Below are positions 8,944 to 16,660 of a stretch of DNA of 64,000 nt, piece by piece. The stretch covers positions 62,001-126,000 of the forward strand of contig CANIQT010000008.1 in assembly GCA_947469885.1 (NCBI GenBank), read 5' to 3'. A program made the translations under genes and the position numbers. Source of the DNA: Bacteroidota bacterium (lineage in GTDB: Bacteria; Bacteroidota; Bacteroidia; 2-12-FULL-35-15). Numbering within the stretch: position 1 is the first letter of the stretch; each line of letters begins with the position of its first letter. The notes below the pieces were generated by a model. That model made no database searches. It was not told the origin of the DNA and saw nothing but the letters and a program-made list of their open reading frames with translations.

Positions 8944-9372
8944 TCAATCTTTCGTTTCTTTTATGAATGTTCCGCTGGCATCAAACAATACATCTGTTTT
9001 GTTTATTTCCGCTTCGTAAGTTACAATCCCTTTTGCATCCACTATTTTAGCTGCTTCTTTTATTTTTTTGCCTGCATAATTCTTTGCACAATAGTCAGTA
9101 ATTGTTTTCGAAAGTTCGCTCACGGCAATCTCGGTTTCCGTTTCGGTTATGTTTCCATTTGCATCAATTAAAACTGACATTTCTTTTTTGTTGTAATCGA
9201 ATTCGGCTTCGTAATTTCCGTTTTCTTTTACCCAACCTTCTACTTTTGTTGAAGGATATATTTTAGTGAAAGTTGTTTTAATTGAAGTTGGAACATTTTC
9301 TTCTTTTACTTTTTGCGCGTTAACAGTGATTGCTACTAATCCAAACGCTACTAATAGAATTGTCTTTTTCAT
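8944..9372 (-). CDS. Secreted PepSY-like (putative beta-lactamase-inhibitor-like) protein
   Basis: 142 residues with a clean signal peptide (1-19, ending VNAQ). The mature protein has two PepSY-like repeats. Each has a helix followed by a strand meander of the form GNYEAEFDYNKKEMSVLIDANG (about 50-75) and GIVTYEAEINKTDVLFDASG (about 113-135). This is the pattern of the periplasmic PepSY_like family common in Bacteroidota, whose members are often annotated as beta-lactamase-inhibitor-like although their role is unknown. A TACCTTTG box lies 45 bases upstream. The family call is good; the biological role is not established. Confidence 0.85.
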   Translation of the reverse strand: MKKTILLVAFGLVAITVNAQKVKEENVPTSIKTTFTKIYPSTKVEGWVKENGNYEAEFDYNKKEMSVLIDANGNITETETEIAVSELSKTITDYCAKNYAGKKIKEAAKIVDAKGIVTYEAEINKTDVLFDASGTFIKETKD

Positions 9373-9416
9373 TTCGGTGGTTTTATAATTTGTAATTTAC
9401 TACTAATTGTTCTCAT

Positions 9417-9424
9417 CAAAGGTA
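9417..9424 (-). promoter_or_regulatory. TAnnTTTG promoter box for the PepSY-like gene
   Basis: Minus-strand TACCTTTG lies 45 bases upstream of the ATG at 9372, at the downstream edge of the ydeI-type pseudogene. No clear -33 box is seen. Confidence 0.4.
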
Positions 9425-9469
9425 AATATTTATTTCAACGTATTGCTGCGTTATTTTATCTGTTTACGA

Positions 9470-9812
9470 CTAATCGTCCAATCCTTTACCATTACGAATA
9501 TGCTTCAAATATTATTCTATTCTTGCCTCACGGGTTTTCGATTGTTTAGCTACTGAAAAATAAAGTAGGTATGCTTTTTGCCGTCCGGGTGTTAAAGAAT
9601 AAAAAGCAGTTTTTAAGTCGGGCATTTCATTTAATTTACTTTGAAATTCGTTTGGTATATTAAATTCGGATGGTTTTTTTTAGCTTCACTTTCAAACCTG
9701 ATTTTTCCACTTCAATGCCTTCATAAATATAAGCTTTAAGGGTGCGTTTTTTTTTGAACTGTATATTAAAGCCAGTATGTCCCAAAACATAATAGTTTAT
9801 TTCAGCTCGCAT
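9470..9812 (-). pseudogene. Decayed YdeI/OmpD-associated family gene
   Basis: No long frame is open here, yet minus-strand translation gives consecutive blocks of the YdeI family in different frames. The first block, RTLKAYIYEGIEVEKSGLKV, is followed by an A-run and a lost base. The second, FNIPNEFQSKLNEMPDLKTA, runs into FYSLTPGRQKAYLLYFS and AKQSKTREARIE. After that comes an in-frame TAA where the family normally has Lys, and finally YLKHIRNGKGLDD with a stop at 9470. The order and spacing match an intact family member, so this is one gene inactivated by at least one frameshift and one nonsense change. Only the C-terminal half remains recognisable; 9813-9847 shows nothing clear. Confidence 0.75.
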
Positions 9813-9847
9813 TATAAGTGCTTTAGCAAAGGCTCAAAAAATTTATG

Positions 9848-10588
9848 TTATTGCAGTTTTTGTTTTTCTATACTTGTATTTCGTTTCATTAAAATTAGTT
9901 TTAGTTTTAAGTTGTCGTAAATTAGTCCGATAATTAAAGTTGTTCCTGCAAATGCTAATACATAAAGTTTAAACGAAGAATAGAAAACACCACCTACAAT
10001 TCCGCCTACAAAAAAGAAACTAATAATTGTCATTCGTAATTTTATGGACGATAAAAGTTTGTCTTTTTGCTCTTTTTGTTTATAGAAAAACAATTGCGAT
10101 AATTCAATTCCTAAATCTGTAAAAAGCCCTGTTAAATGAGTTGTTCTTACTGTTGAGTTCGAAATTTTGGTTACTAAAGAGTTCTGCAATCCCATTGCAA
10201 AAAGTAAACTAAATGCTAATAGATTTGGGTTTTTCGATATTAATAATTGTCCGAATAATGCTACTGAAAACAAGATAATACTTTCGATTATGGTTGGGAG
10301 TACATATATAGATTTGTTGTTTTCTTTTGACATAAATTCTACCAAAAAGCTGGAAACAAACGAACCTAAAAAAAAGAAAAATATATAAAGAAAATACATG
10401 AATCCTTGCCAGAAATTAAGCTTGAAAATTTCATCTACAAAAAAAGCAAAGTGTCCAGTTACATTTGTTGTAAGGCGTTGAACTGCTAAAAACCCAACTA
10501 CATTTACAATACCTGCAACAAATGATAGCAATGAGGCTATTCTTAAATTGTGTTTTAAATTTCTTGTTTTGCCTTTGTGTCTAAACAT
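9848..10588 (-). CDS. DUF1275 (YoaK-type) multispanning membrane protein
   Basis: 246 residues from the chosen ATG at 10588 (MFRHKGKTRN). An upstream TTG at 10657 would add 23 hydrophilic residues and is less likely. The N-terminal segment LLSFVAGIVNVVGFLAVQRL followed by TTNVTGH is the signature of the DUF1275/YoaK family: G-x-x-D/N-A-x-x-F with a T-G-N/H motif. About six membrane helices follow, ending in a basic tail. Family members sit in the inner membrane and their function is unknown. The 327-base region upstream (10589-10915) holds only two short inverted repeats. Confidence 0.8.
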   Translation of the reverse strand: MFRHKGKTRNLKHNLRIASLLSFVAGIVNVVGFLAVQRLTTNVTGHFAFFVDEIFKLNFWQGFMYFLYIFFFFLGSFVSSFLVEFMSKENNKSIYVLPTIIESIILFSVALFGQLLISKNPNLLAFSLLFAMGLQNSLVTKISNSTVRTTHLTGLFTDLGIELSQLFFYKQKEQKDKLLSSIKLRMTIISFFFVGGIVGGVFYSSFKLYVLAFAGTTLIIGLIYDNLKLKLILMKRNTSIEKQKLQ

Positions 10589-10754
10589 GTAAATTTCAGT
10601 TTGTGTACTCTCTCTTATTTTATTCACAATTTGTTTTTCAATTTGTGAGCAAGGCAATGGTTATGTTAAGCTAAGTTTTATAATGCAGGACTTATGTTGT
10701 TCATTAATTTTAAGTTGTGCTTATCTAAAAGGAATTTATTTTTTTCTGTTTGTA

Positions 10755-10832
10755 AATGTAAGTAAAACTTACATTATTATATTCAACCTAAGCGTAACCG
10801 CACTTTCTGTTCGTTAGTTTAGTTCGAAAGTG
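10755..10832. repeat. Two short inverted repeats in the DUF1275/chitinase intergenic region
   Basis: 10755-10775 is a perfect inverted repeat: AATGTAAG and CTTACATT arms around TAAAA. 10801-10832 has CACTTTC and GAAAGTG arms 18 bases apart. Neither is followed by a T-run, so they are more likely operator or mRNA-stability structures than terminators. The rest of 10589-10915 shows no gene. Confidence 0.45.
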
Positions 10833-10915
10833 GATTCAGCCCCACCTTTTTAAGTTCATAAATCTTATTTAATGTTTTCTTATTATTCGGCCCACAAAGA
10901 TGTGTAAGTTTGATT

Positions 10916-12235
10916 TTACTCAACAATAATTTTCTTGCTGTAATACTTTTCTCCGTTATACACTTTTACAAAATAAATTCCGCACGAAATATTATTAAGA
11001 TTGATTTCTTTTTTTGAAGAGAGAGAAAAAGGTTCGCTAACTAATCTTTCTCCTAAAGAAGAATAGATTTCAATTGAACCATAATTAGAAATGTTTGTTA
11101 ACGTAATTGTGAAATTGCCGCTTGTCGGATTTGGATAAATAACTATTGATGTTGATAATGCCTGATCTGAAATGGAAGTGGTAAAGCCAAAAATATTTTC
11201 ATAATTAGTTGCATACTGATATAAACTTGCGCAAGTACTTACCGCATCCCAATTTATAGACCAGGTCATCATACCTCTTAATGATGGGTAGCCACTCATA
11301 TTTGATAATACATAAGTGCCAGGTTGAGTACCATTTCCTCTTAAATAATCAATTGCAGTTTTTACGTTAGCCGAATCTACAAAACCACCACCTGCTGCAT
11401 TTGTGCAAGCTGGTAATCCTACTGCTACTTTGCTTGCTGGTAATCCTGCAAACATTCCACCTGCTGTGTTAAATCCGTGTATTACTGCTTCTGTCATAGC
11501 TATTATAAAATCAGCAGTACCTTGTGTATAAATGTTTCCATCTATTCCATACATTGAACCACTATTATAAAGTTGAACTTGCAATACATCTAATGAATCT
11601 CTTAATCCATCTATTATTGGTAGGTATCCTCCCCAAATACTTCCGAAAGCTGATTGCCCTCCTTGTACATAAGCAGTTTCGGGAGCCATTGTAAGTAACA
11701 ATTTTTGCGAATGGGTGGTACGATAGTTAGCCATTATTTTTTTTATTGCATCTATTAAATTAATTTGTGCACTACTTGTTGGTGCAGTTATTGTACCTCC
11801 ACTTATTAATATGGAGTTTCCATTTTCAATATCTATGTCAATACCATCAAATCCATAGGTATTGATAATGGCAGTCATTGTACTTACAAAGGCATTTTTA
11901 TTTAATGTAGTAGTCAGGTCAATACTTGTGGTAGCACCTCCAATGCTTAACAATACTTTTTTGCCCTGACTTTGTAATGTCTGAACTTTAGTTATAAATA
12001 CGCCTGCCGAAACTACATCTGGTGTAAACAGTATATTCATGTCTGATGGAGATGTAGGAACAGCAAAAGCTACTTCTATAACATTGTAACGATTATCAAT
12101 GGAATCTAATGGAATGTAAGGTGCGTTTATATCTGTCCAGTTATGCCAATAACCAATTAAAGCGGGATTAGGAATTTGGGCTTTACAAATTGTAATTATA
12201 AAAGTTAAAGCAATAATTGTATATTTTATTTTCAT
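10916..12235 (-). CDS. Secreted GH18 chitinase with T9SS sorting domain
   Basis: 439 residues with a signal peptide (1-19). The GH18 TIM barrel covers about 24-345. Strand 3 ends KKVLLSIGG (92-100), and the catalytic DGIDIDIE motif spans 130-137, with Glu137 as the acid and Asp135 assisting. This supports hydrolysis of beta-1,4-GlcNAc polymers by the substrate-assisted mechanism. The C-terminal 75 residues are a T9SS type A sorting domain (IYPNPTSGNFTI then a YYSKKIIVE tail), so it should be released or anchored outside the outer membrane. It heads the downstream end of a minus-strand glycoside-hydrolase block. Endo-beta-N-acetylglucosaminidase is the alternative within GH18. Confidence 0.9.
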   Translation of the reverse strand: MKIKYTIIALTFIITICKAQIPNPALIGYWHNWTDINAPYIPLDSIDNRYNVIEVAFAVPTSPSDMNILFTPDVVSAGVFITKVQTLQSQGKKVLLSIGGATTSIDLTTTLNKNAFVSTMTAIINTYGFDGIDIDIENGNSILISGGTITAPTSSAQINLIDAIKKIMANYRTTHSQKLLLTMAPETAYVQGGQSAFGSIWGGYLPIIDGLRDSLDVLQVQLYNSGSMYGIDGNIYTQGTADFIIAMTEAVIHGFNTAGGMFAGLPASKVAVGLPACTNAAGGGFVDSANVKTAIDYLRGNGTQPGTYVLSNMSGYPSLRGMMTWSINWDAVSTCASLYQYATNYENIFGFTTSISDQALSTSIVIYPNPTSGNFTITLTNISNYGSIEIYSSLGERLVSEPFSLSSKKEINLNNISCGIYFVKVYNGEKYYSKKIIVE

Positions 12236-12386
12236 TTTTCTTTGTTTGTTTTTAATTGTTTATTTTCTGTTTCTATTCTTTTGTTTACTCTGTTTAGGTT
12301 TCAACTACTTGGTTCGTTTCGCAAGTTCTCACAATGACAGCTAACGTTATAAAGAGTTATGCTCAGTTGTTCTTTTTTCCTTTTTG

Positions 12387-13787
12387 TTAGCGGCTTATAA
12401 TTAGTTTTCTTGTTGTAGTTCCTTGCTTTGTAGTAACGTAAACAAAGTAAATACCGTTGTAGTCAAGTTGTAAGTTCGTTTTATTTTGTGTTGTTTGTAT
12501 TTTCCGAATTTGTTGTCCAAGTACATCCGTTACAACTATTGTAGCGTTGTCTGTTGGAAGCATAATATTAAACTCTCCATTTGAAGGGTTTGGAAAAATC
12601 TGCACAATTAAGTTGGTTTCATTTTTAATAATACCTGATACAGGCGAACACATATTACCAGATCCTGGAAAGTCAAATGGACAGGCCATAGGTGCCAGTC
12701 TATTGATAGTGTCATTGGTTGGTCCGCCACCAATTGTTAAAGCGGAGTTATTGCTAACCACACGGAGTGCCACACAGAGTCGTTGGTTGTCGCGCATCCA
12801 AGGAGTATTATAAATCACTCTGTCAATTAAATTGAAACCATAATCAGCTAAAAATTGGGTATCCAAATCCCCTGAATTACTTTTTTCCCCACAAAAACCA
12901 AATGCCGGCCCCCATGTATCATCCACTATATATGCTCCATACTTTTGCAGGGTCCAGGCTAATTGCATTCCGGGCACTGTTTCCATACCAAGTGTATTGA
13001 TATCAACGTTTGCCGGAATAGCCAATAAAGATCCCATTTTCATTTCTGTATTGGTGGTATTGGTTGCTACAGTAGCACTTCCATAATAACCCACAGAATA
13101 TGAATCAGCTTTGGTGGCCGGCCATCTGTAATTATCCGCAATGCTTATGCCAGGGTATAAGTATTGTTTTGCATAGATAATAATTTTCAACGCATGTCTT
13201 GGCCCTTGTTGTCCGGGGCGTAATTCCCCCACACGAATAGAACCTCCAAAACCGGATAATCCTGAACCGCCATGGTTTCCGCTTTCGCCATTAGAATAAA
13301 TACCTACTTCAGGGAATTTGAGCAAGGTAGTAGCATAGCTGCCTGCTACGCATCTCGTAAAAGGTTGATTTTGCATAACAGTAACACCATCAGGGGCTAT
13401 AAATGTTGCGCAACCGTTGGTATTATTATCAGGAACAATGTAGCCTGCAGGAACAGGTACTGTATCTATTATTATTGAATCAGTTGGAATACATCTGTCC
13501 CCGGAAGTCCATCCAACGCTACAATGTTTTACCTGACATAATGGTGCAGTGGGTGCAAGAATAATATGTTCATAATCCATAGCAGGCATTGGTGCCCAAA
13601 GCGTGTTTAAAGAGTCCAATGGGTCGGTGGGTGTTCCTGTTAAATTTGCCGGAGCGTAAATTGCATTAATATGAATAGGCATATTCCATATAGAGGTGCT
13701 TGAAAAAGGCCACAAATATGGGTCTCTGGTTTGGGCACTTAAACAAATGGGAAAGAGGATTAATAATGTAAGGTGCAGTTTTTTCAT
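12387..13787 (-). CDS. Secreted T9SS protein of unknown function
   Basis: 466 residues, signal peptide 1-18 (ending LSAQ). The body (about 20-370) contains DPYLWPFSSTSIWNMPI near the start and a glycine-rich centre, GESGNHGGSGLSGFGGSIRV (about 165-185), followed by ELRPGQQGPRHALKI. I do not recognise a catalytic family. The C-terminus is a T9SS domain (IFPNPSNGEFNIMLP, ending RKLIISR). A TACATTTG box lies 35 bases upstream. It sits between GH18 chitinase and GH5 glucanase, so a carbohydrate-related role is plausible but unproven. Confidence 0.8.
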   Translation of the reverse strand: MKKLHLTLLILFPICLSAQTRDPYLWPFSSTSIWNMPIHINAIYAPANLTGTPTDPLDSLNTLWAPMPAMDYEHIILAPTAPLCQVKHCSVGWTSGDRCIPTDSIIIDTVPVPAGYIVPDNNTNGCATFIAPDGVTVMQNQPFTRCVAGSYATTLLKFPEVGIYSNGESGNHGGSGLSGFGGSIRVGELRPGQQGPRHALKIIIYAKQYLYPGISIADNYRWPATKADSYSVGYYGSATVATNTTNTEMKMGSLLAIPANVDINTLGMETVPGMQLAWTLQKYGAYIVDDTWGPAFGFCGEKSNSGDLDTQFLADYGFNLIDRVIYNTPWMRDNQRLCVALRVVSNNSALTIGGGPTNDTINRLAPMACPFDFPGSGNMCSPVSGIIKNETNLIVQIFPNPSNGEFNIMLPTDNATIVVTDVLGQQIRKIQTTQNKTNLQLDYNGIYFVYVTTKQGTTTRKLIISR

Positions 13788-13821
13788 TTTATTTTGTTTA
13801 TTCTTCGTTTTTTTTATTTTG

Positions 13822-13829
13822 CAAATGTA
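13822..13829 (-). promoter_or_regulatory. TAnnTTTG promoter box for the secreted protein at 12387-13787
   Basis: Minus-strand TACATTTG lies 35 bases upstream of the ATG at 13787. Sequence and spacing are nearly identical to the box at 759-766. Confidence 0.5.
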
Positions 13830-14000
13830 AATAAAGCGATTCAGCCCCCATTTTTAAAATTTATCTATTTATTATTTGCCTGCACACAATCTGGCTCAAA
13901 CAACCACTGGCTGTTTGCCCTGTATGAATGAGTACTGCGTAATTCATAAATCTTGTGTTAGTTGCAGTTTTTTTTCTTTCGTGTCAAGTGTTTCAAGTGT

Positions 14001-15482
14001 TTACTGTATTATAATTTTTCTGTTGTAAATGTGTTTCTGTGTGTCTGTTGTCTGCACAAAATAAATGCCTGCCTTCATTTCACCTTTGTCTATTACAAGT
14101 TGAGTACCTGTAAAGTTTATTGTTTTTATTTCTTTTCCAAGCAGGTCGGTTATTTTAATTGTTGTGTTCTTTTGTTCTTTGATAAAGGCAATTGTTGTTT
14201 GTGTAGTATACGGATTGGGATAAATATTAATATTATTTTGTTCTGTTTCATCTTTGATTGCAGAAGGCAAACAAGCATTTAATATGTTTGATAAAGGAAT
14301 ATTAAATGTGCAGTTCTGTTCTTTAATGTTATTTATAAAGCTATTTATTCCTGTTTGCATTACTAATGGTAATGGAGCTGGTAAAGTGGTGTTAGATACC
14401 CAAGCCATTGAAGTATTCCATTCAAGTGTTGTATCTATTCCATTGTAATAAGGGTATTGAAGTGTAGTTTTCATTTTCTTCCAAGTCCAAGAGGAGCTTC
14501 CGCTTACTTTATATATAGGGTTGTTTAATATAGTTAGTGTTGTGTCTAAATGAGCATAATCGTTTTCTCCCCATTCGCCACACCATATTGGAACATTAAG
14601 TGAGTTGGAAATGTTTGTATTGTAATTTATGTGGGCAGCAATAGAATCTGCATTGTTGTAAAACCAGCTATACATATGAAATTGAAAATTCATATTAGGG
14701 TCGGGTAGGGAAGTGAACATACTAAAGTTTTGTGCATAATTATTTCCTTCTATTGATAGCATGTGGTTGTTGTCAACCGAACGAACACTATCTATTATGT
14801 CGTGATACATAGTAAGCATATCAGCATCGGAAGTTACATTTGGTTCGTTCAATAAGTCATAAGCGGCAATTATGCCTCTGTTTTGGTATCTGTTGGCAAT
14901 GGCTTTCCATAATCTTTTAGTGCGTGTTTGATTGATAGAACCATTCCATAAATTAATTATAAAGTCAGGGTCGGCAGTAAAGGATGTGCTTTGTCCGCCT
15001 GGTGCAGAATGTAAGTCAAGCACTGCATACACACTATAATCTTCGCACCATTGAAGCACGCTGTCAAGCAAGTTCCAACCCGATTGTTTATAAATGTAAG
15101 GGTTGAAATCGTCTTCCAATATGTTATGGTTAAAGGGTATTCGCACCACATTGAAACATTCTTGTGATATTTTCTGAATGTCTGCCTTTGTAATAAAGTT
15201 ATGGTAAACGGAATCTCTAAAGTTACTTGCTGATGTACTACCAACTATTGTTTGAATGTTGTTGTAAATATCTTTTTCGGCTGTAAATCCTCCGCCCCAT
15301 ATCCAACCTTCCCACATTAACCATCCGCCAAGGTTTACACCGTTTAGTTTTATTACGTTGTTCTGTCCGTCAAGTATTTGTTGGTTGTTGCGATGTACGA
15401 AAGTGGTATTATTCCATACGGCTTGGGCGTTAATAGTTGTAATGGTAGTAGTAAAGAATATGTGTAAAATTAATTTTTTCAT
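14001..15482 (-). CDS. Secreted GH5 glycoside hydrolase (endoglucanase-like) with T9SS domain
   Basis: 493 residues, signal peptide 1-20. A GH5 TIM barrel spans about 45-340. It shows LNGVNLGGWLMWEGW (46-60), RIPFNH (114-119), the strand-4 motif LLNEPN with acid/base Glu213, and strand-7 WCGEWGE with nucleophile Glu303. These are the two catalytic glutamates of a retaining beta-glucanase. The opening GGWL motif is typical of the exo-beta-1,3-glucanase/endoglucanase side of GH5, so the exact linkage is open. Residues about 415-493 form a T9SS type A domain (IYPNPYTTQTTIAF, ending YNRKIIIQ). It is exported with the neighbouring GH18 enzyme. Confidence 0.9.
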   Translation of the reverse strand: MKKLILHIFFTTTITTINAQAVWNNTTFVHRNNQQILDGQNNVIKLNGVNLGGWLMWEGWIWGGGFTAEKDIYNNIQTIVGSTSASNFRDSVYHNFITKADIQKISQECFNVVRIPFNHNILEDDFNPYIYKQSGWNLLDSVLQWCEDYSVYAVLDLHSAPGGQSTSFTADPDFIINLWNGSINQTRTKRLWKAIANRYQNRGIIAAYDLLNEPNVTSDADMLTMYHDIIDSVRSVDNNHMLSIEGNNYAQNFSMFTSLPDPNMNFQFHMYSWFYNNADSIAAHINYNTNISNSLNVPIWCGEWGENDYAHLDTTLTILNNPIYKVSGSSSWTWKKMKTTLQYPYYNGIDTTLEWNTSMAWVSNTTLPAPLPLVMQTGINSFINNIKEQNCTFNIPLSNILNACLPSAIKDETEQNNINIYPNPYTTQTTIAFIKEQKNTTIKITDLLGKEIKTINFTGTQLVIDKGEMKAGIYFVQTTDTQKHIYNRKIIIQ

Positions 15483-15501
15483 TGTGTTTTTATTTTAGCG
15501 T

Positions 15502-15561
15502 TTACTGTATAACTATTTTCCTGTTGCAAATATGTTTCTGTTTGTTTGTTGTCAGCGCAAA
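15502..15561 (-). pseudogene. Orphan relic of a T9SS C-terminal tail
   Basis: Between the GH5 gene and the gene at 15581, minus-strand codons read FALTTNKQKHICNRKIVIQ then stop. This is nearly the same as the last residues of the GH5 protein (TTDTQKHIYNRKIIIQ). No start or body belongs to it. It looks like the end of a lost T9SS gene, or a partial duplication of the GH5 3' end. Confidence 0.65.
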
Positions 15562-15580
15562 ATTATTGTTTTCATTTTAT

Positions 15581-16648
15581 CTAATCCAAAAATATTCGTT
15601 CGATATTATACATTGATGGAGTAAAATGCTGTTTGTTCAGAGGGTTAGAGCTGTCTTTATTACTTCCATTTTGTTTTACTTTGGTATTTGTGAGGTTTAT
15701 TGTAATTCCAATTTGAAAGTAGGGTGACATTCCAAGGTCTTCTTTCAATCTTAAATCTTCATTAAAAACAGAGATACTGTTGCCAATTAAAAATCCGGCT
15801 TCTGTATATAATTCAAATCGGTTTGCAAGTTTTCGTGTCCACGAAAATCCTGTTTTAATCGAACCCGTTTGAAGTGTAAAGTTTTTGACTTTTACTGTGG
15901 TATCAGCAATTGAAACCGAATCAGAATTGTTTGTTAGTTTAAAGTAATTACCCTGCGGGGCAAGCAATAAACTTATACTGTTTTTCTTATTGGGTTTATA
16001 ATTAATTGAAGCTACTGCCGGGAGTACTATAAGGTAAGACCATTTAGAGCTTATCTTTCCTAAATACCCAATTACTGGGCAACCAATAACTGTACCGTTG
16101 CTAACTAACAATCCAGCACCAGCAATGATTGTATTTTTATTTCGTGTAGTGTGTGAGTATAGAAACAAACCTGCTATTCCGGGAGGAGCATCCAGAAATC
16201 TTTTTTCATCAGCATTTTCGAAGGCATACAATCCTGCAATATAATTGTTTTTTATTTCGCCTTTTATGTAAGTAAGTCCTAGCATCTGAGAATACAGAGG
16301 GTTGCCGGGAAGTCCTGCTGATGGGGCAAGTTGACCATAGCCCGAAGAACTGCTGAAAAATAAAGTACTGTACTTAATCGGATTTCTTAAATCGCCTAAT
16401 TTAAGATGAAAGAAAATGGGAATATTAAGATTTAAGTTTGCTATAGAAAATCCATAATGATTCGAATCTTTAGCGGATGTCATTCCGGGAAATGTTGCAC
16501 CAGTTATGCCCAGTGTTATGGGCAGTTTTAGTTTGACTATTGTTTTACGTCTGCTTTCGATACTGTCTTTCTGCTGACCATAAATAAAAGTGGAAGAAAT
16601 AATGCAAAACAATATAAGTAGTAAAAGGTGTTTTGGGTTCGTATTCAT
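15581..16648 (-). CDS. Outer-membrane beta-barrel protein, DUF6268-like (tentative)
   Basis: 355 residues from the ATG at 16648 (MNTNPKHLLLL). A TTG at 16660 is the alternative start and directly abuts the GH31 stop. A signal peptide (about 1-25) is followed by a long run of amphipathic beta-strands with aromatic girdles, including TLQTGSIKTGFSWTRKLANR and RFELYTEAGFLIG, which resemble DUF6268 outer-membrane proteins. There is no T9SS tail; the protein ends near IERIFLD. The gene is 12 bases downstream of the GH31 gene and so co-transcribed with it, suggesting a channel or surface role in glycan use. The specific function is unknown. Confidence 0.7.
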   Translation of the reverse strand: MNTNPKHLLLLILFCIISSTFIYGQQKDSIESRRKTIVKLKLPITLGITGATFPGMTSAKDSNHYGFSIANLNLNIPIFFHLKLGDLRNPIKYSTLFFSSSSGYGQLAPSAGLPGNPLYSQMLGLTYIKGEIKNNYIAGLYAFENADEKRFLDAPPGIAGLFLYSHTTRNKNTIIAGAGLLVSNGTVIGCPVIGYLGKISSKWSYLIVLPAVASINYKPNKKNSISLLLAPQGNYFKLTNNSDSVSIADTTVKVKNFTLQTGSIKTGFSWTRKLANRFELYTEAGFLIGNSISVFNEDLRLKEDLGMSPYFQIGITINLTNTKVKQNGSNKDSSNPLNKQHFTPSMYNIERIFLD

Positions 16649-16660
16649 CTTTCTTTTCAA

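Noticed and set aside
10589-10657. 23-residue N-terminal extension of the DUF1275 protein from a TTG
   Set aside because: The extension is polar and unlike the family; the ATG at 10588 gives the normal short basic N-terminus before the first helix.
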